Notes: a model not told the origin generated them from the sequence alone. 64,000 nt of DNA from Paramecium pentaurelia (GCA_905183005.1 CAJJDO010000026.1:175717-239716), one strand, 5' to 3'. Positions 1 to 11,292 are shown, numbered from the stretch's first letter. A program made the numbers and translations.

Positions 1-139
1 TAAAATTTGTCTAATCAAATATAACTAAAATATATGTAATTATATTTTAATATTTCAATAAAAAAATAGATAAGATGGGCTGTCTCTTCTTACATATAAT
101 TATATATATATATATAATATATCATAACTGATATCCTAC

Positions 140-944
140 TCAGAGGTTTTCAACGTTACCACCTTCATCTTCAAGTTCTGAGGTCCATAATGTCAAGTTA
201 TCTCTGATGAGTTACATAATGGTTGTGGCATCCTTGTATTGGTCTTCTTAGATTTATTCAATATCGGCAATGGCATCATCGAAAGCCTAAAGATGATTAA
301 TTAAAACTATTACTGATTTAGCTAATTAGCAAGCCTTGGCGGCATCATTCAAAACTTCATAATAGAAAACTGAGAAATTCAAAGCAAGTCCTAATCTAAT
401 TGGGTTTGTTGTCTTTAATTCAGAGTTAGCAACTTAAGAAGCAGCTTAATAAGCAGCAAGTGCTCCATCAGCAGCCTTCTTGTGTTAATCACCTGTGGCA
501 TATTCAGAAATGTATCTGTGATAATCTCCTTTCATCTTGTGGAAGAACACCTTGGCTTCTGGAGTAGAGGCTGTTTTGATTAAATGGCTATCGATCAAAT
601 TAAGGATATCATTGCAATATTGATTAAGCTCTTCTTCAATCTTCTTCTTGTAGCTTCTGATCAAAACAAGATTCTTTTAGGAAGCTGGTTAAGATTAAGC
701 CTATGAAATTAATTAATTTATATACCTTTCCTTCTTCTTTGTTTTCAATACTTGATAAAACTCTCCAAGCTGTTCTTCTTCCGCCAATACTGTTTTTATA
801 AGCAACAGAGAGAAGATTTCTTTCTTCGATTGACAATTCTTATCCATTCTCAACAACTTATTTGATGTAATTGACCATATCTTCAAATCTCTCGGTTTAT
901 TCTGTCAACTTTGTCATGTAGATAAGTTCCTCTCTAGTGCTCAT
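140..944 (-). CDS. 14-3-3 protein
   Basis: A phosphoserine/threonine-binding adaptor, 250 residues after splicing, the usual length for the family. Two introns are seen: 701-725 (25 nt) and 287-313 (27 nt). The protein begins MSTREELIYMTKL and carries the family block NLLSVAYKNSIGGRRTAWR near residues 40-60, with the phosphopeptide-pocket Lys and Arg. It ends in the family's LTLWTSELEDEGG. The start is the only in-frame ATG before the conserved helix and sits right after a short AT-rich leader. 14-3-3 proteins work as cytosolic dimers that bind phosphorylated clients. Stop is TGA; several Gln are coded by TAA. Confidence 0.98.
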
Positions 945-1471
945 TTTGGATATTTAAAATTTAAATTTTTTAATTATTTCCAGAAAATTAGAAGTCCCTT
1001 AAATATCATAATTCGCACTAAATCCAAAATTATTTAAATATATAATATATATAGTAATATTGTATTTCTATGTCTAACGATCTAATATTTGATCTAATAT
1101 TATTCATGCAAATAGAATCAACATCTATCTGTCATATTCTGATGTATATTATATTCAATATCTTAATTATATATACATAAATACTTCAAAATTAAAAAAA
1201 GATATTTTTTCTAATTATAAGACTATAAAAATAGAAAATGATTAGATTCTCTTTCTTAAATTATACAAACCAAATATTATGATATATAGAATTTAATATA
1301 TAGAATTTTATGAATATTTTAGAGAAAATATAGAAATGTATCAATTAATATGTACTTATATACTTGTTTTTATTGAACATATTATAATAGGTCTCTCCTT
1401 ATAATATATTACTCATAAACAGAATGATGTAAGATATAAAACTGTTTAATTAGATAAATAAAATTATAAAA
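945..1471. other. Spacer between divergent genes
   Basis: AT-rich spacer between the 14-3-3 gene (minus) and the coiled-coil gene (plus), so it should hold both promoters. I see no open frame with coding character, no RNA gene and no clear repeat. Confidence 0.6.
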
Positions 1472-2729
1472 ATGGAATAATTTAATGGAAAACCTTAAGT
1501 ATATTATATATCTAATAATAAAGGAAAATATTCTAATTACATAACCATTAACTAAATAGAAGTACTCAGCTCTATTTCATGATGAGAGATTTGGAAAGGA
1601 TTTTGAAACAAATTACTCAAAACTTTAGGAAATTATGGATGTAAATTTATGTAAAGAAAATTTTAGAACTTGTAAGGGAAAGTTGAATAAATAGTAAAAA
1701 GTTAAGAAGATGATTTTATGAAAGCATATAAAGATCAAATGAATGAATTGTAAATTGATTTGAAGGCAATGAAAAGAAAAATTGATGAAGAGTCTTTAAA
1801 ATAAAAAGCTGATGAGAAAAAACGAATTTTAGAAGAAGAAAGAGATTATTTTAGACAAGAAGCTCTAAGACTGGATAATTTGAATAAAGAATAATTGAGA
1901 ACAATTGAAGAATTAAAGTTCAAGTTAAAAATTACAATAGAAGAAAAAAATTATTATGAAGGTTTTGTTATAGGTACAGCTTTATTTTGATGTATAAGAT
2001 TCAAAGAAAGAAAACAAAGCTTTAAAGTTTGAACTATTGTAATTATATAAATAAAAAATGGAAGATTAAAAAGCATTAAATAAAATATAATAAAAATCAT
2101 AAACATAGTAAATTACTAAATTAAATTCAAAAAAACAGTCCGATAATAGACCATAAACATAAGAAGGAATAAGATCAGAAGGTAATTTATTCATAAAAGA
2201 TGATGTTAATGCTGAATTTCTTAGAAGAGAATAATCCTCAAAGGGAGGATTTAGATCATATCTATCAACTAAAAACAATGATTAAGCATCAACACAATTT
2301 GATTTTTTTAAACGAGAGATATCTACTTAATAATAGAGTAGATTTCATCCTGAAAATTAAATGGTATTCTTTTTTCTTTAATTTTAGATAGAAGAAAGAA
2401 ATAATTAAATATCAGAACTAAAATAATTGTTATAAAAAGAAAAAAACTAATGTCAATAATTAAAATGTGAATTATAAAAATAGAATACTTAAAGAGGAGA
2501 ATTAGAAGTAGTGTTATTAGATTGTGTAAATTATATTAAGAAAGATATTGCATCTCGATAAATAGTTTAAAAATAACCATTTTTGGGTAATACTAATAAA
2601 ACACCAAAAATTGCTTAGTAGATTGCTTTTGAAGATATTGACTATAGATAATTTACTCATTAAGATAAAAAGTAATAATATCAACCTTATTTACTAAAGA
2701 GCACTCCTCAAAAAATTCCTAAGTTCTGA
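1472..2729 (+). CDS. Coiled-coil protein, function unknown
   Basis: Four introns are supported by frame: about 1499-1523 (25 nt), 1641-1666 (26 nt), a 25-nt one near 1974-1998, and a 24-nt one near 2364-2387. The product starts MEQFNGKPQ and has a long charged coiled coil in the N-terminal half, rich in Glu, Lys and Gln. A polar linker follows, then a second helical part containing LEVVLLDCVNYIKKDIASR. The end is SDNRP-rich and basic. I do not recognise the family. The late conserved-looking LDCVNYIKKDI block is the best handle for a profile search; proteins of this build in ciliates are often basal-body or axonemal, but that is only a guess. Coding confidence is high because the frame is restored at every intron. 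Confidence 0.8.
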
Positions 2730-2772
2730 ATAATTTTTAGATTAAATATATCAACTTACTTTTAATAGTCAA

Positions 2773-3018
2773 ATGGCCAGTACATACAATTAAAACTTAA
2801 TGAGAAATGGAAATAAGATGCAAATGATGCAACAAAGAAATTCAATAATTTTAAAATATACAAATTTAGAAATATTACTAGTTAACGTATTTATTTAATT
2901 AGAATTTTTAGCTATTATAAAATAAGTGATATAGAAATAAGAATCAAATATTTTAAATGATCTTCATGATCAAGTAGATTAAGATTAAGAACTAGTAGAT
3001 CAAATTGTATAAAATTGA
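2773..3018 (+). CDS. Possible small protein
   Basis: An open frame of 81 residues starting MASTYNQNLMRNGNK and ending DQDQELVDQIVQN, glutamine-rich with one hydrophobic stretch around residues 33-47. A 25-nt stretch inside it looks like a Paramecium intron, but removing it brings an early stop. If real, the gene is therefore unspliced. It could equally be a remnant of a gene. No family recognised. Confidence 0.3.
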
Positions 3019-3248
3019 TTCTTTTTATCAATGATTTTAATATTTTCAAATAAAAAACTGATTGATTATTAAATTAGTTCTTAATCATATAATGCTTAAC
3101 TTATATGATTAAATTCAATTACAAATTATATATTTTATTAATTATATGAATCTATTAGAGAATTTTAATCTAATTTGATAATATTTAATATTTATATTTC
3201 GAGAATTATAAGGATGCAATTCGTTAATTATATTAATAATAATAAGAA

Positions 3249-5146
3249 ATGAATGATTCTTCATGTTCGTGGGATACATGTTGTGATAGAGGTCTATTGA
3301 ATTAAGGGGATTGTATGTGTGATTATGGATTTTTTGGTGATCATTGCGACTAATAAATATCTAAAATATTCACTCCCTAATACTATATTTTCATTGGATT
3401 ATATTGTTTGGTGTTTTTATACACATTAATAAATGCAAGTTATTAACTTTATAATAAAATATTTGATAAAAACCTCACCATATAAGAAAAGTAAAAGTAA
3501 AATTAAAATAGATCTTAGATATCCATTAAACTATTAGTAGCATCTCCAATAAACATAATTTTAACATTATCTTGTTTATTTAGTTTAGTAAAATTGATTT
3601 GGTTAATATTGGATCCACTTTAGCTTTATGTAATTTATATTGATATAAAAGAAAGGAAAAACAATAATTATAGAGCATATTTTACATGATATTGCTTATA
3701 CACTTTTATTCTATATTTATGGATATTTATTAATTACATGGTATTCAATGTATGCTGAAATATGTTTTTATTTATCGAATTAAGTAATTATATAAATCAA
3801 TTCTAGGATTAAAATGATAATTATTTTAATAAAGAAAGCAATAATTGGATATGTTAACATTATAAAAAAGTTGTGAAATTGAGATTATTTTTAGTATTAC
3901 TTGTTCAAACAGCAGTTAGTATATTTACAGGTAAATATTGATATTCATATATTGTATAGGATTAAGATTGGAAATTAAATACCCTCATTTTGCTGTTACC
4001 TGTTATTCTTTTCTTCTAATAAACTTTATTATATTTATTTTTGAATTTGCTTTATATGGGATCAAACTACAAAGGTGCATTCGATATTAACTCAATCAAT
4101 TTTATAATGAAAAAAAAAAGAAAATACTCAATTTAATGAATATGAAGGAAGAATTATAAAAACAATTAGAATAAAAATAAACTGATGCATAATTTCAATC
4201 TAGTTTCTAAATTAAAAAAGTTGAAAATTCTCCATCTTAAAATTCTTCAAGAAGACCAAGCGTAGATTTGCCTTAAGTTCTAGTACCTAATTAAAAAGAA
4301 AGATTAAGAAAAAAAAATGTTACATTTTGCAAAAATAATTCAAGTTTTATGTATTATAGATAAGAGAGTCATCATAATATTAAAGTAAATCAAAACATAA
4401 AAGAAGTGATTGCTGAATAAACAGAAAATTCTGAAAGAGAAACTAATATAATATAAAATATCAATGAAAGTTGTTGTTTAGAGGAATCTATTAAATAAAT
4501 TGATTGGATTTATGATTAATAAGATAAATAAATAATAGAAAATGTTATTTAGAAAAAAAATTAAGTTGTAAGAGATGCAAAAGAAAAAATTTCAGGTGAT
4601 CAAGTAAATATTATTGTACCTTAAAAATAAAATAATAGAAAACAAGTGGATATAAGTAATTTGAGTGATCAAAGTTAAGATTAAACCTAATATACTTAAA
4701 TTGGATAATAAATAGATGCTTTTGAATAATAGAAATATTTAGAAGAATAATAATTATCTTTAAAATCTAGTAGTTTAGAAGCTGATAAAAAAATTCTATA
4801 AAAAATAATGCTTTTAGTATCTTTAGGAATAACATATGAAGTGATATTTGGAATTATGTGTATAATTGCTTTAGTTAGCGAAGCAATTTATTCTACTCCA
4901 ATTGGAACTATGGTTTATTATTATGTTTCTAGTACACTTTAATTTTTATCATTATTTAATGTATTAAAATTATTTAAAGACTTTCGTTCCTAATAAATTA
5001 AGAATTTTATTTGGATTTAAAAAATAGGAAATAAAAAGAGTGATTTGAATTAAAATTATTCATTTATAATACCTTAGGAATACAAACAAGATGATGATAT
5101 GTTAAGAAAATTTGAAAGTAGAATAAATTTAATAACTTTATATTGA
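3249..5146 (+). CDS. Seven-helix membrane protein with cysteine-rich head
   Basis: 607 residues after removal of three introns (22, 23 and 29 nt). The N-terminus (residues 1-35) has eight Cys in an EGF-like spacing, ending CMCDYGFFGDHC. Hydrophobic segments follow: FIGLYCLVFLYTLI, IILTLSCLFSLVKLIWLI, a third after the first intron, LRLFLVLLVQTAVSIFT and one more. A long polar, glutamine-rich loop of about 210 residues then precedes two last segments (LLVSLGITYEVIFGIMCII and MVYYYVSSTLQFLSLF). That makes seven candidate helices, so a receptor-like surface protein is plausible, with the large loop inside the cell. No family assigned. The last 102 bp of the gene are repeated at 6237-6338 by the duplication described below. 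Confidence 0.85.
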
Positions 5147-6149
5147 TTTTATTTACTAATTTAAAAATATTATGAATAATAATAATCTATATATATAAAG
5201 TCAATTTTATTTAAATTTAGTGTCTTTGAAATAGTCTGTTCTAACTAATTTAATTAATTTCTAAATAATATAAATTAATAAAAATACTTCTCTTAATTCT
5301 TATTCTGTAATATCATTTCTTTCATATTAATCAAAATAAGATGTTAAAAAATCATCTTATGCAATAATAAATTCTTTTAATTGAATTTTTTCTTTTTCTG
5401 TTATAAATTTATTTTTAAACAATTCAGTTGTAAAATAAAGTTATTTAGCTGGTTATCTTTATAATTATTCCATTTTTTATTTTTTATATTTTATATTTTA
5501 TATAATCATTTAATTTTATTTATTAACAAATAATTCAAATAATCAATTAAATATAATATTTATTCAATATTCAAATATCTTCTAATAAAATTTCTAAAAC
5601 TTTTATAATAACTAATTCATCAGCAATTTGAATTATTTAATATATTAAACAATATGTATCAGATGTATTAATTATTAATTATTATTCTGATATTATTCTT
5701 AATTGATATTTAACATTATAAATAATAGAATTAAAATTACCTTAACAATTTTATTAAAATTAATATTAATACAAATCTTAAAGTTTATTACTTAAAAATT
5801 AACTTTTGATTATTTTATTTTAAAAACATTTAGCATAAACTTGAATAGTCAAAATTTATTAATTATTATTAACTAAAAGTGTTATGTTACCTTAACTAAT
5901 TATTTTTTAATCAACTTCTAATAGATTAATCTCCATAGAAATCCTTTCATCTGATTTTAGATCTTTAATTTAAGTAATTTAGATTTATGAAAAAAGAATA
6001 GGAAGAGCTTTTATTAAGATTAATGAATACGATGAGTGCATATATTCTTGTAAAAGACCCATCCACTTGAACAAACAGTACATTCAGTTTTTAAAGGTCC
6101 TAGACATAGATCACAACCAGTAATGCATTTTGCAAGATATATATTAAAA
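5045..6149. repeat. Direct duplication, copy A
   Basis: This 1105-bp stretch is repeated at 6237-7341 (offset 1192) with no difference seen. It holds the 3' end of the seven-helix gene, a whole small gene, and the C-terminal part of the cysteine-rich gene. It ends one base before an N at 6151. The layout fits one locus present on two contig ends. Confidence 0.95.
5201..5473 (-). CDS. Small charged protein, copy 1
   Basis: Unspliced it codes 90 residues starting MEQLQRQPAKQLYFTT and ending YFKDTKFKQN. A 27-nt stretch at 5261-5287 has perfect Paramecium intron form (GTATTT...TTTAG). It is a multiple of three without a stop, so frame cannot decide; spliced, the protein has 81 residues. The sequence is mostly helical and charged (EKEKIQLKEFIIAQ). 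No family known. The gene is convergent with the seven-helix gene (54 bp apart) and has an exact second copy at 6393-6665. Confidence 0.65.
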
Positions 6150-6150
6150 G
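5571..6150 (-). pseudogene. C-terminal part of cysteine-rich surface protein, cut by gap
   Basis: Copy-A version of the C-terminal third of the gene at 6763-8410. It runs from the TGA at 5571 back to the N at 6151 and includes the block KCITGCDLCLGP. Here the T run on the coding strand is 4 long and the frame is intact into the N. The copy at 6763-8410 has 5 and is frameshifted. This is not a gene of its own but the same locus seen on another contig end, or a duplicated fragment. Confidence 0.75.
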
Positions 6151-6151
6151 N
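6151..6151. other. Assembly gap (single N)
   Basis: One N directly after duplication copy A. It is followed by 85 bp (6152-6236) not seen elsewhere in the window, then copy B. The pattern marks a join between two contigs whose ends overlap but were not merged. Confidence 0.9.
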
Positions 6152-6236
6152 AATATTTTAAATTTATGTTTTGGTATAAAGATTTAAATTTTAAAATCCT
6201 TTAATGATAAAGCAAAGGATTCTGTTTCTGTTAAAC

Positions 6237-7341
6237 TTGAATTAAAATTATTCATTTATAATACCTTAGGAATACAAACAAGATGATGATATGTTAAGAA
6301 AATTTGAAAGTAGAATAAATTTAATAACTTTATATTGATTTTATTTACTAATTTAAAAATATTATGAATAATAATAATCTATATATATAAAGTCAATTTT
6401 ATTTAAATTTAGTGTCTTTGAAATAGTCTGTTCTAACTAATTTAATTAATTTCTAAATAATATAAATTAATAAAAATACTTCTCTTAATTCTTATTCTGT
6501 AATATCATTTCTTTCATATTAATCAAAATAAGATGTTAAAAAATCATCTTATGCAATAATAAATTCTTTTAATTGAATTTTTTCTTTTTCTGTTATAAAT
6601 TTATTTTTAAACAATTCAGTTGTAAAATAAAGTTATTTAGCTGGTTATCTTTATAATTATTCCATTTTTTATTTTTTATATTTTATATTTTATATAATCA
6701 TTTAATTTTATTTATTAACAAATAATTCAAATAATCAATTAAATATAATATTTATTCAATATTCAAATATCTTCTAATAAAATTTCTAAAACTTTTATAA
6801 TAACTAATTCATCAGCAATTTGAATTATTTAATATATTAAACAATATGTATCAGATGTATTAATTATTAATTATTATTCTGATATTATTCTTAATTGATA
6901 TTTAACATTATAAATAATAGAATTAAAATTACCTTAACAATTTTATTAAAATTAATATTAATACAAATCTTAAAGTTTATTACTTAAAAATTAACTTTTG
7001 ATTATTTTATTTTAAAAACATTTAGCATAAACTTGAATAGTCAAAATTTATTAATTATTATTAACTAAAAGTGTTATGTTACCTTAACTAATTATTTTTT
7101 AATCAACTTCTAATAGATTAATCTCCATAGAAATCCTTTCATCTGATTTTAGATCTTTAATTTAAGTAATTTAGATTTATGAAAAAAGAATAGGAAGAGC
7201 TTTTATTAAGATTAATGAATACGATGAGTGCATATATTCTTGTAAAAGACCCATCCACTTGAACAAACAGTACATTCAGTTTTTAAAGGTCCTAGACATA
7301 GATCACAACCAGTAATGCATTTTGCAAGATATATATTAAAA
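6237..7341. repeat. Direct duplication, copy B
   Basis: Second copy of 5045-6149. Its first 102 bp repeat the last codons of the seven-helix gene (stop TGA at 6336-6338) without the rest of that gene. Just beyond the matched part the A run is five long against four in copy A. Allowing for that, the match reaches the G at 7343. Confidence 0.95.
6393..6665 (-). CDS. Small charged protein, copy 2
   Basis: Identical to the gene at 5201-5473, including the optional 27-nt intron (here 6453-6479). If the duplication is an assembly artefact there is only one such gene. Confidence 0.55.
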
Positions 7342-8410
7342 AGCTCTTATTCCCAAATATGCATTAGTAGTTATAGAATTATGATTAGTTCTCATAGTTA
7401 TTTTACATTTAGATAATGAATGAGGTAAAGTAATTGCAATATTAATAATCTTTTCTAATCCATTAGATCCACAAATATTATAGATACCTGTAGATTCTAA
7501 AATTGTTTAATTATAAATTTAATCATCTATTTCTAAAATAAACATTTCATTATTCCATGAATCAATTTTCCAAATTTATAATTATACTTACATTTTATAA
7601 TGACCATTCAAATTTTCTATTATTTTTTCTAATTTATCATTTGGTGCTAATTTTATTATATCAAAACTGACACATTTATCAATTGTAGGTTACATATTAT
7701 TATTATTCTTAATCCATCCATCAACTTCTATTGATTCATGCCATAATGATAAAAAACCAATCCAATAATAACAATTATTATAATCATTATCTTAACAGTA
7801 TAAACAACCTTAAGGACATCTTAAAATTTAAATTGAAAAATCTCTAAATCCCCAACTTTCCTTTTATATTAATTTAATATTACATCACCTGGTGATGAAT
7901 CCAGACTTGTAGTCATAATAAAAATTAATGATTCTGAGTTATGATTAATAACAAATGTAATTAACTGACTCATCTCATTCCAGTCACTGTAATAAACTCC
8001 ACATTATTGTGTCCCTTGATAATATATATAACCTTATGACCATTTATAATCTTCAGCTATTAAATAGACAAATTCAGCATTCCAGCTATCAATTCTATTT
8101 TTTATCTAAGAAATACTTCCAAAATTAAAAAGTAATTTTAAGTTGATGATGAGGAGGCAGTTTAAATAACTTTGATACTATTGCATCTTTTCCAAATGCA
8201 TTATATCCTCCAAACAATGTAACACCATTACATTTAGTGAATAAATTACCCTAATAATTATTGCTTACTATCCAACCTAAATCATTAAAGATGAAAATAA
8301 CCTTCAGCATCATTATGGTCATTACCTTTAAAGCTAGTGTAAATAGTTTCCCATTATTCTTATGCCATAGCAATATATATTAAGACTAAAATAAATAAAT
8401 ATAGTTTCAT
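6763..8410 (-). CDS. Cysteine-rich secreted surface protein (one-base frameshift)
   Basis: Starts with a signal peptide, MKLYLFILVLIYIAMA. Four introns are placed: 8277-8301, 8095-8116, 7861-7883 and 7200-7222. Two related domains follow, each with a KIDSWN(N/A)E core, then cysteine clusters (CPQGCLYC; CITGCDLCLGPLKTECTVC) like the furin/growth-factor-receptor type repeats common in ciliate surface proteins. The tail of about 170 residues is hydrophilic. Spliced length is 1555 nt, one more than a multiple of three. The break lies in a five-base A run at 7338-7342 (plus strand), which is four in copy A. With four, the frame gives GIRAFNIYLAKC and the protein has 517 residues. So the frameshift is probably a base-calling error. 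Function unknown; extracellular or surface location is inferred. Confidence 0.8.
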
Positions 8411-8927
8411 AATTATTAATTTAATTATTACTTTCTATTACCTTTAGTTGAATAATTTAGTAATTAATTTAAAGATTTTAAATAATTTATATCATTTAGA
8501 TCCAATTATTTATGCAATTTTTTATAAATATTATTATTATTAATAAAATTATTAAAATTTGATTATTATCATTTTCCTTGTAGGCAATAGGTTGATATAT
8601 AATTATTCATGCTCACTTAATATTTATGATTAACTCCTCATATTATTAACCAAGATTTTATAATAGTTAAAATAACGATTATATTTAAAAGATGTATTAT
8701 TATTTAAAAAAAAGATTATAAAAATTAAAAGATATGATAACATCTTAAAAAATAAAGCATTATAATTTACAATTCTCTTGTTCTATTTATTCAAGGTTTT
8801 TAAAGGCTTTTTAGGCCAGGTGCTTTACCAACTAAACATAATCCACACACTAGACATAGTTATGAATAATCATTTTCATATGTACTCCCATCATAAGGAC
8901 ATGTTTTATAAATTGATAGATATTTAA
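7957..8927. repeat. Second direct duplication, copy C
   Basis: 971 bp repeated at 9175-10145 (offset 1218), with one difference seen: A at 8601 against C at 9819. It spans the first part of the cysteine-rich gene, the spacer upstream of it, and the last 45 codons or so of coatomer alpha. Confidence 0.95.
8411..8790. other. Spacer between tandem minus-strand genes
   Basis: 380 bp between the coatomer alpha stop and the start of the cysteine-rich gene. AT-rich, no coding frame seen. Repeated at 9629-10008. Confidence 0.6.
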
Positions 8928-9173
8928 GTGTATTTACAGAGTAGATAGGCTATTCATTAAGCCAATTTTCTTTAAAATCAATTTAAACAGCATTTGTATT
9001 TTATTATTATGATGCTTTTTCATACTAATTTTATACATTAATTATTACCTTTTATGCATTTTATAAAACTTCAGGTTTTTATGTTGTATCATTTTTTAAC
9101 AATTCAATTAACTTTTTAGCTATCTATTAACATGTGATAAAGTTTTTCTGTTTGTAACTTATACTAAGAGCCT
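8791..9173 (-). CDS. Coatomer subunit alpha, C-terminal fragment
   Basis: 126 residues up to TGA at 8791; the 5' part is cut off by the N at 9174. The protein matches the C-terminal alpha-COP domain. KNFITCQQIAKKLIELL is the helix before the conserved PEV motif (here KPEVLQNAQKVI), followed by an IDFKENWLNEQPIY-like stretch. The final module has paired cysteines, CPYDG...CLVCGLCLVGK, and ends GLKSLQKP. Alpha-COP is the largest COPI coat subunit; this domain binds epsilon-COP. In the intact genome a body of over 1,000 residues should lie upstream. The part 8791-8927 is duplicated at 10009-10145, where the upstream sequence is different. Confidence 0.85.
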
Positions 9174-9174
9174 N
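9174..9174. other. Assembly gap (single N)
   Basis: One N between the truncated coatomer alpha fragment and duplication copy D. Copy D begins at the very next base, so this is a contig join. Confidence 0.9.
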
Positions 9175-9628
9175 GTAATTAACTGACTCATCTCATTCCA
9201 GTCACTGTAATAAACTCCACATTATTGTGTCCCTTGATAATATATATAACCTTATGACCATTTATAATCTTCAGCTATTAAATAGACAAATTCAGCATTC
9301 CAGCTATCAATTCTATTTTTTATCTAAGAAATACTTCCAAAATTAAAAAGTAATTTTAAGTTGATGATGAGGAGGCAGTTTAAATAACTTTGATACTATT
9401 GCATCTTTTCCAAATGCATTATATCCTCCAAACAATGTAACACCATTACATTTAGTGAATAAATTACCCTAATAATTATTGCTTACTATCCAACCTAAAT
9501 CATTAAAGATGAAAATAACCTTCAGCATCATTATGGTCATTACCTTTAAAGCTAGTGTAAATAGTTTCCCATTATTCTTATGCCATAGCAATATATATTA
9601 AGACTAAAATAAATAAATATAGTTTCAT
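9175..9628 (-). pseudogene. N-terminal part of cysteine-rich surface protein
   Basis: Repeat of the first 454 nt of the gene at 6763-8410, from MKLYLFILVLIYIAMA to the N. It ends at the contig edge, so it is a partial view of the same gene or a truncated duplicate. Confidence 0.75.
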
Positions 9629-10008
9629 AATTATTAATTTAATTATTACTTTCTATTACCTTTAGTTGAATAATTTAGTAATTAATTTAAAGATTTTAAA
9701 TAATTTATATCATTTAGATCCAATTATTTATGCAATTTTTTATAAATATTATTATTATTAATAAAATTATTAAAATTTGATTATTATCATTTTCCTTGTA
9801 GGCAATAGGTTGATATATCATTATTCATGCTCACTTAATATTTATGATTAACTCCTCATATTATTAACCAAGATTTTATAATAGTTAAAATAACGATTAT
9901 ATTTAAAAGATGTATTATTATTTAAAAAAAAGATTATAAAAATTAAAAGATATGATAACATCTTAAAAAATAAAGCATTATAATTTACAATTCTCTTGTT
10001 CTATTTAT

Positions 10009-10145
10009 TCAAGGTTTTTAAAGGCTTTTTAGGCCAGGTGCTTTACCAACTAAACATAATCCACACACTAGACATAGTTATGAATAATCATTTTCATATG
10101 TACTCCCATCATAAGGACATGTTTTATAAATTGATAGATATTTAA
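10009..10145 (-). pseudogene. Coatomer alpha C-terminal 45 codons, truncated
   Basis: Copy-D version of the end of alpha-COP: KYLSIYKTCPYDG to the stop. Upstream (plus-strand right side) it joins AT-rich DNA that does not continue the protein. It is a dead fragment unless the junction is an assembly error. Confidence 0.75.
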
Positions 10146-11292
10146 ATTAGCATTAATAAAAAATGCAATATAGCCAATTTGATAAGACTTATAAAATCCA
10201 AGAGGTTTTTTAAGAATATCCATACTATTATTGTTTTCTATAAAAGAGTCTAACCATTTATATTTTTTTTTTAATCAGTCATATTTTTATTTTTAAAGTA
10301 TTTTGCATTTAAAATTCAATTAACCTTAACCAATATCTATTAGATTTAGATTTAAAATGATTTTGAATTCTTAATTATTTAAAATAAAGAAAAATAAATA
10401 AAAATAAATTCTATGAATTTAGAATTATGGAAGCTAAAAAAATCATTAATTATGAAAAATTAACATTATAATTCAAATTATTGATTACTTTAGAATATAC
10501 CTAAATGATCAAAAAAATATTATTAAAAGAATTATGAAATGTAGAATTTGAAGATGATATTTGAATTTTGCATACATTAGGGTAACTTCTTATTCCGTAA
10601 AGATTAATACTTTTGATTTTAAGATAGCTGAATCTATTAATAAAATATTTGCAGATTTATGGAGATTTTGATTGTATAAACATTAATTATCATTTTATCT
10701 TTTGTATCTGATAAAAAATAAATTTAGAAAGATTAATATTGAAAATAACTTAAATGATTTTGAATTATTAAAACATTATATAAAATGTTATCTTTAAATA
10801 AAAATATCTCATATAAATGCATCAGTTAAATTGAAGTTAAAAAAGCAGAAGAGAATTAAAAAATAAATAAATCCGAAAAATTATTAAGTATACTTATATT
10901 CAATTATTAGATTTATAGAATTATATTAAAATCTAAAAGTATATAAAACTTAGATTTGATTTTAAGTTTTCTAATTCAGAAATTTAATATAGATATAAAT
11001 TTGAATTGAGATTATAATAAATATGATGATATAAATTTGATAGGACATTAGAAAAGGAAGAATTTAATCTAAATGATATCAAATATTCAAATAAAGAGAA
11101 TGAATTACTTTTTATTAAATTATTAATAAAATGGTACTTAAGTATTATAATACTATATATTCCTGACTTTTTTTCCAGTTAAATTATAACATTTACCTTT
11201 TCTATAATACTTTACTTAAAAAACAATTAGAAGCAATATATTATTAATTGCTTTAAATAAAAATAAAAAAATTTTTTACTTAGAATCTATTC
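10146..11292. other. Long gene-poor stretch
   Basis: 1147 bp without a gene I can support. Short open pieces occur on the plus strand, for example one starting MEAKKIINYEKL near 10428 and a Leu/Lys-rich piece near 10745-10960 (LNDFELLKHYIKC). They are broken by stops and no intron set joins them. They may be remains of a leucine-rich-repeat gene, a weak guess. Confidence 0.5.

Larger units (their letters stand above)
9175..10145. repeat. Second direct duplication, copy D
   Basis: Repeats 7957-8927. At its right edge the match stops abruptly: copy C goes on into coatomer alpha for 246 bp, while copy D goes on into unrelated DNA at 10146. That junction is not explained by simple contig overlap. 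Confidence 0.95.

Noticed and set aside
100..125. TA-rich run near the left edge as an origin or telomere
   Set aside because: Simple AT repeats are everywhere here and no C4A2/C3A3 telomeric repeat is present.
636..836. 66-residue open frame on the minus strand
   Set aside because: It is only the middle exon of the 14-3-3 gene, ended by TAA/TAG read as stops.
5045..10145. Whole-genome-duplication paralogues
   Set aside because: The copies are essentially identical over 971 to 1105 bp and adjacent; ancient duplicates in Paramecium are far more diverged and lie on other chromosomes.
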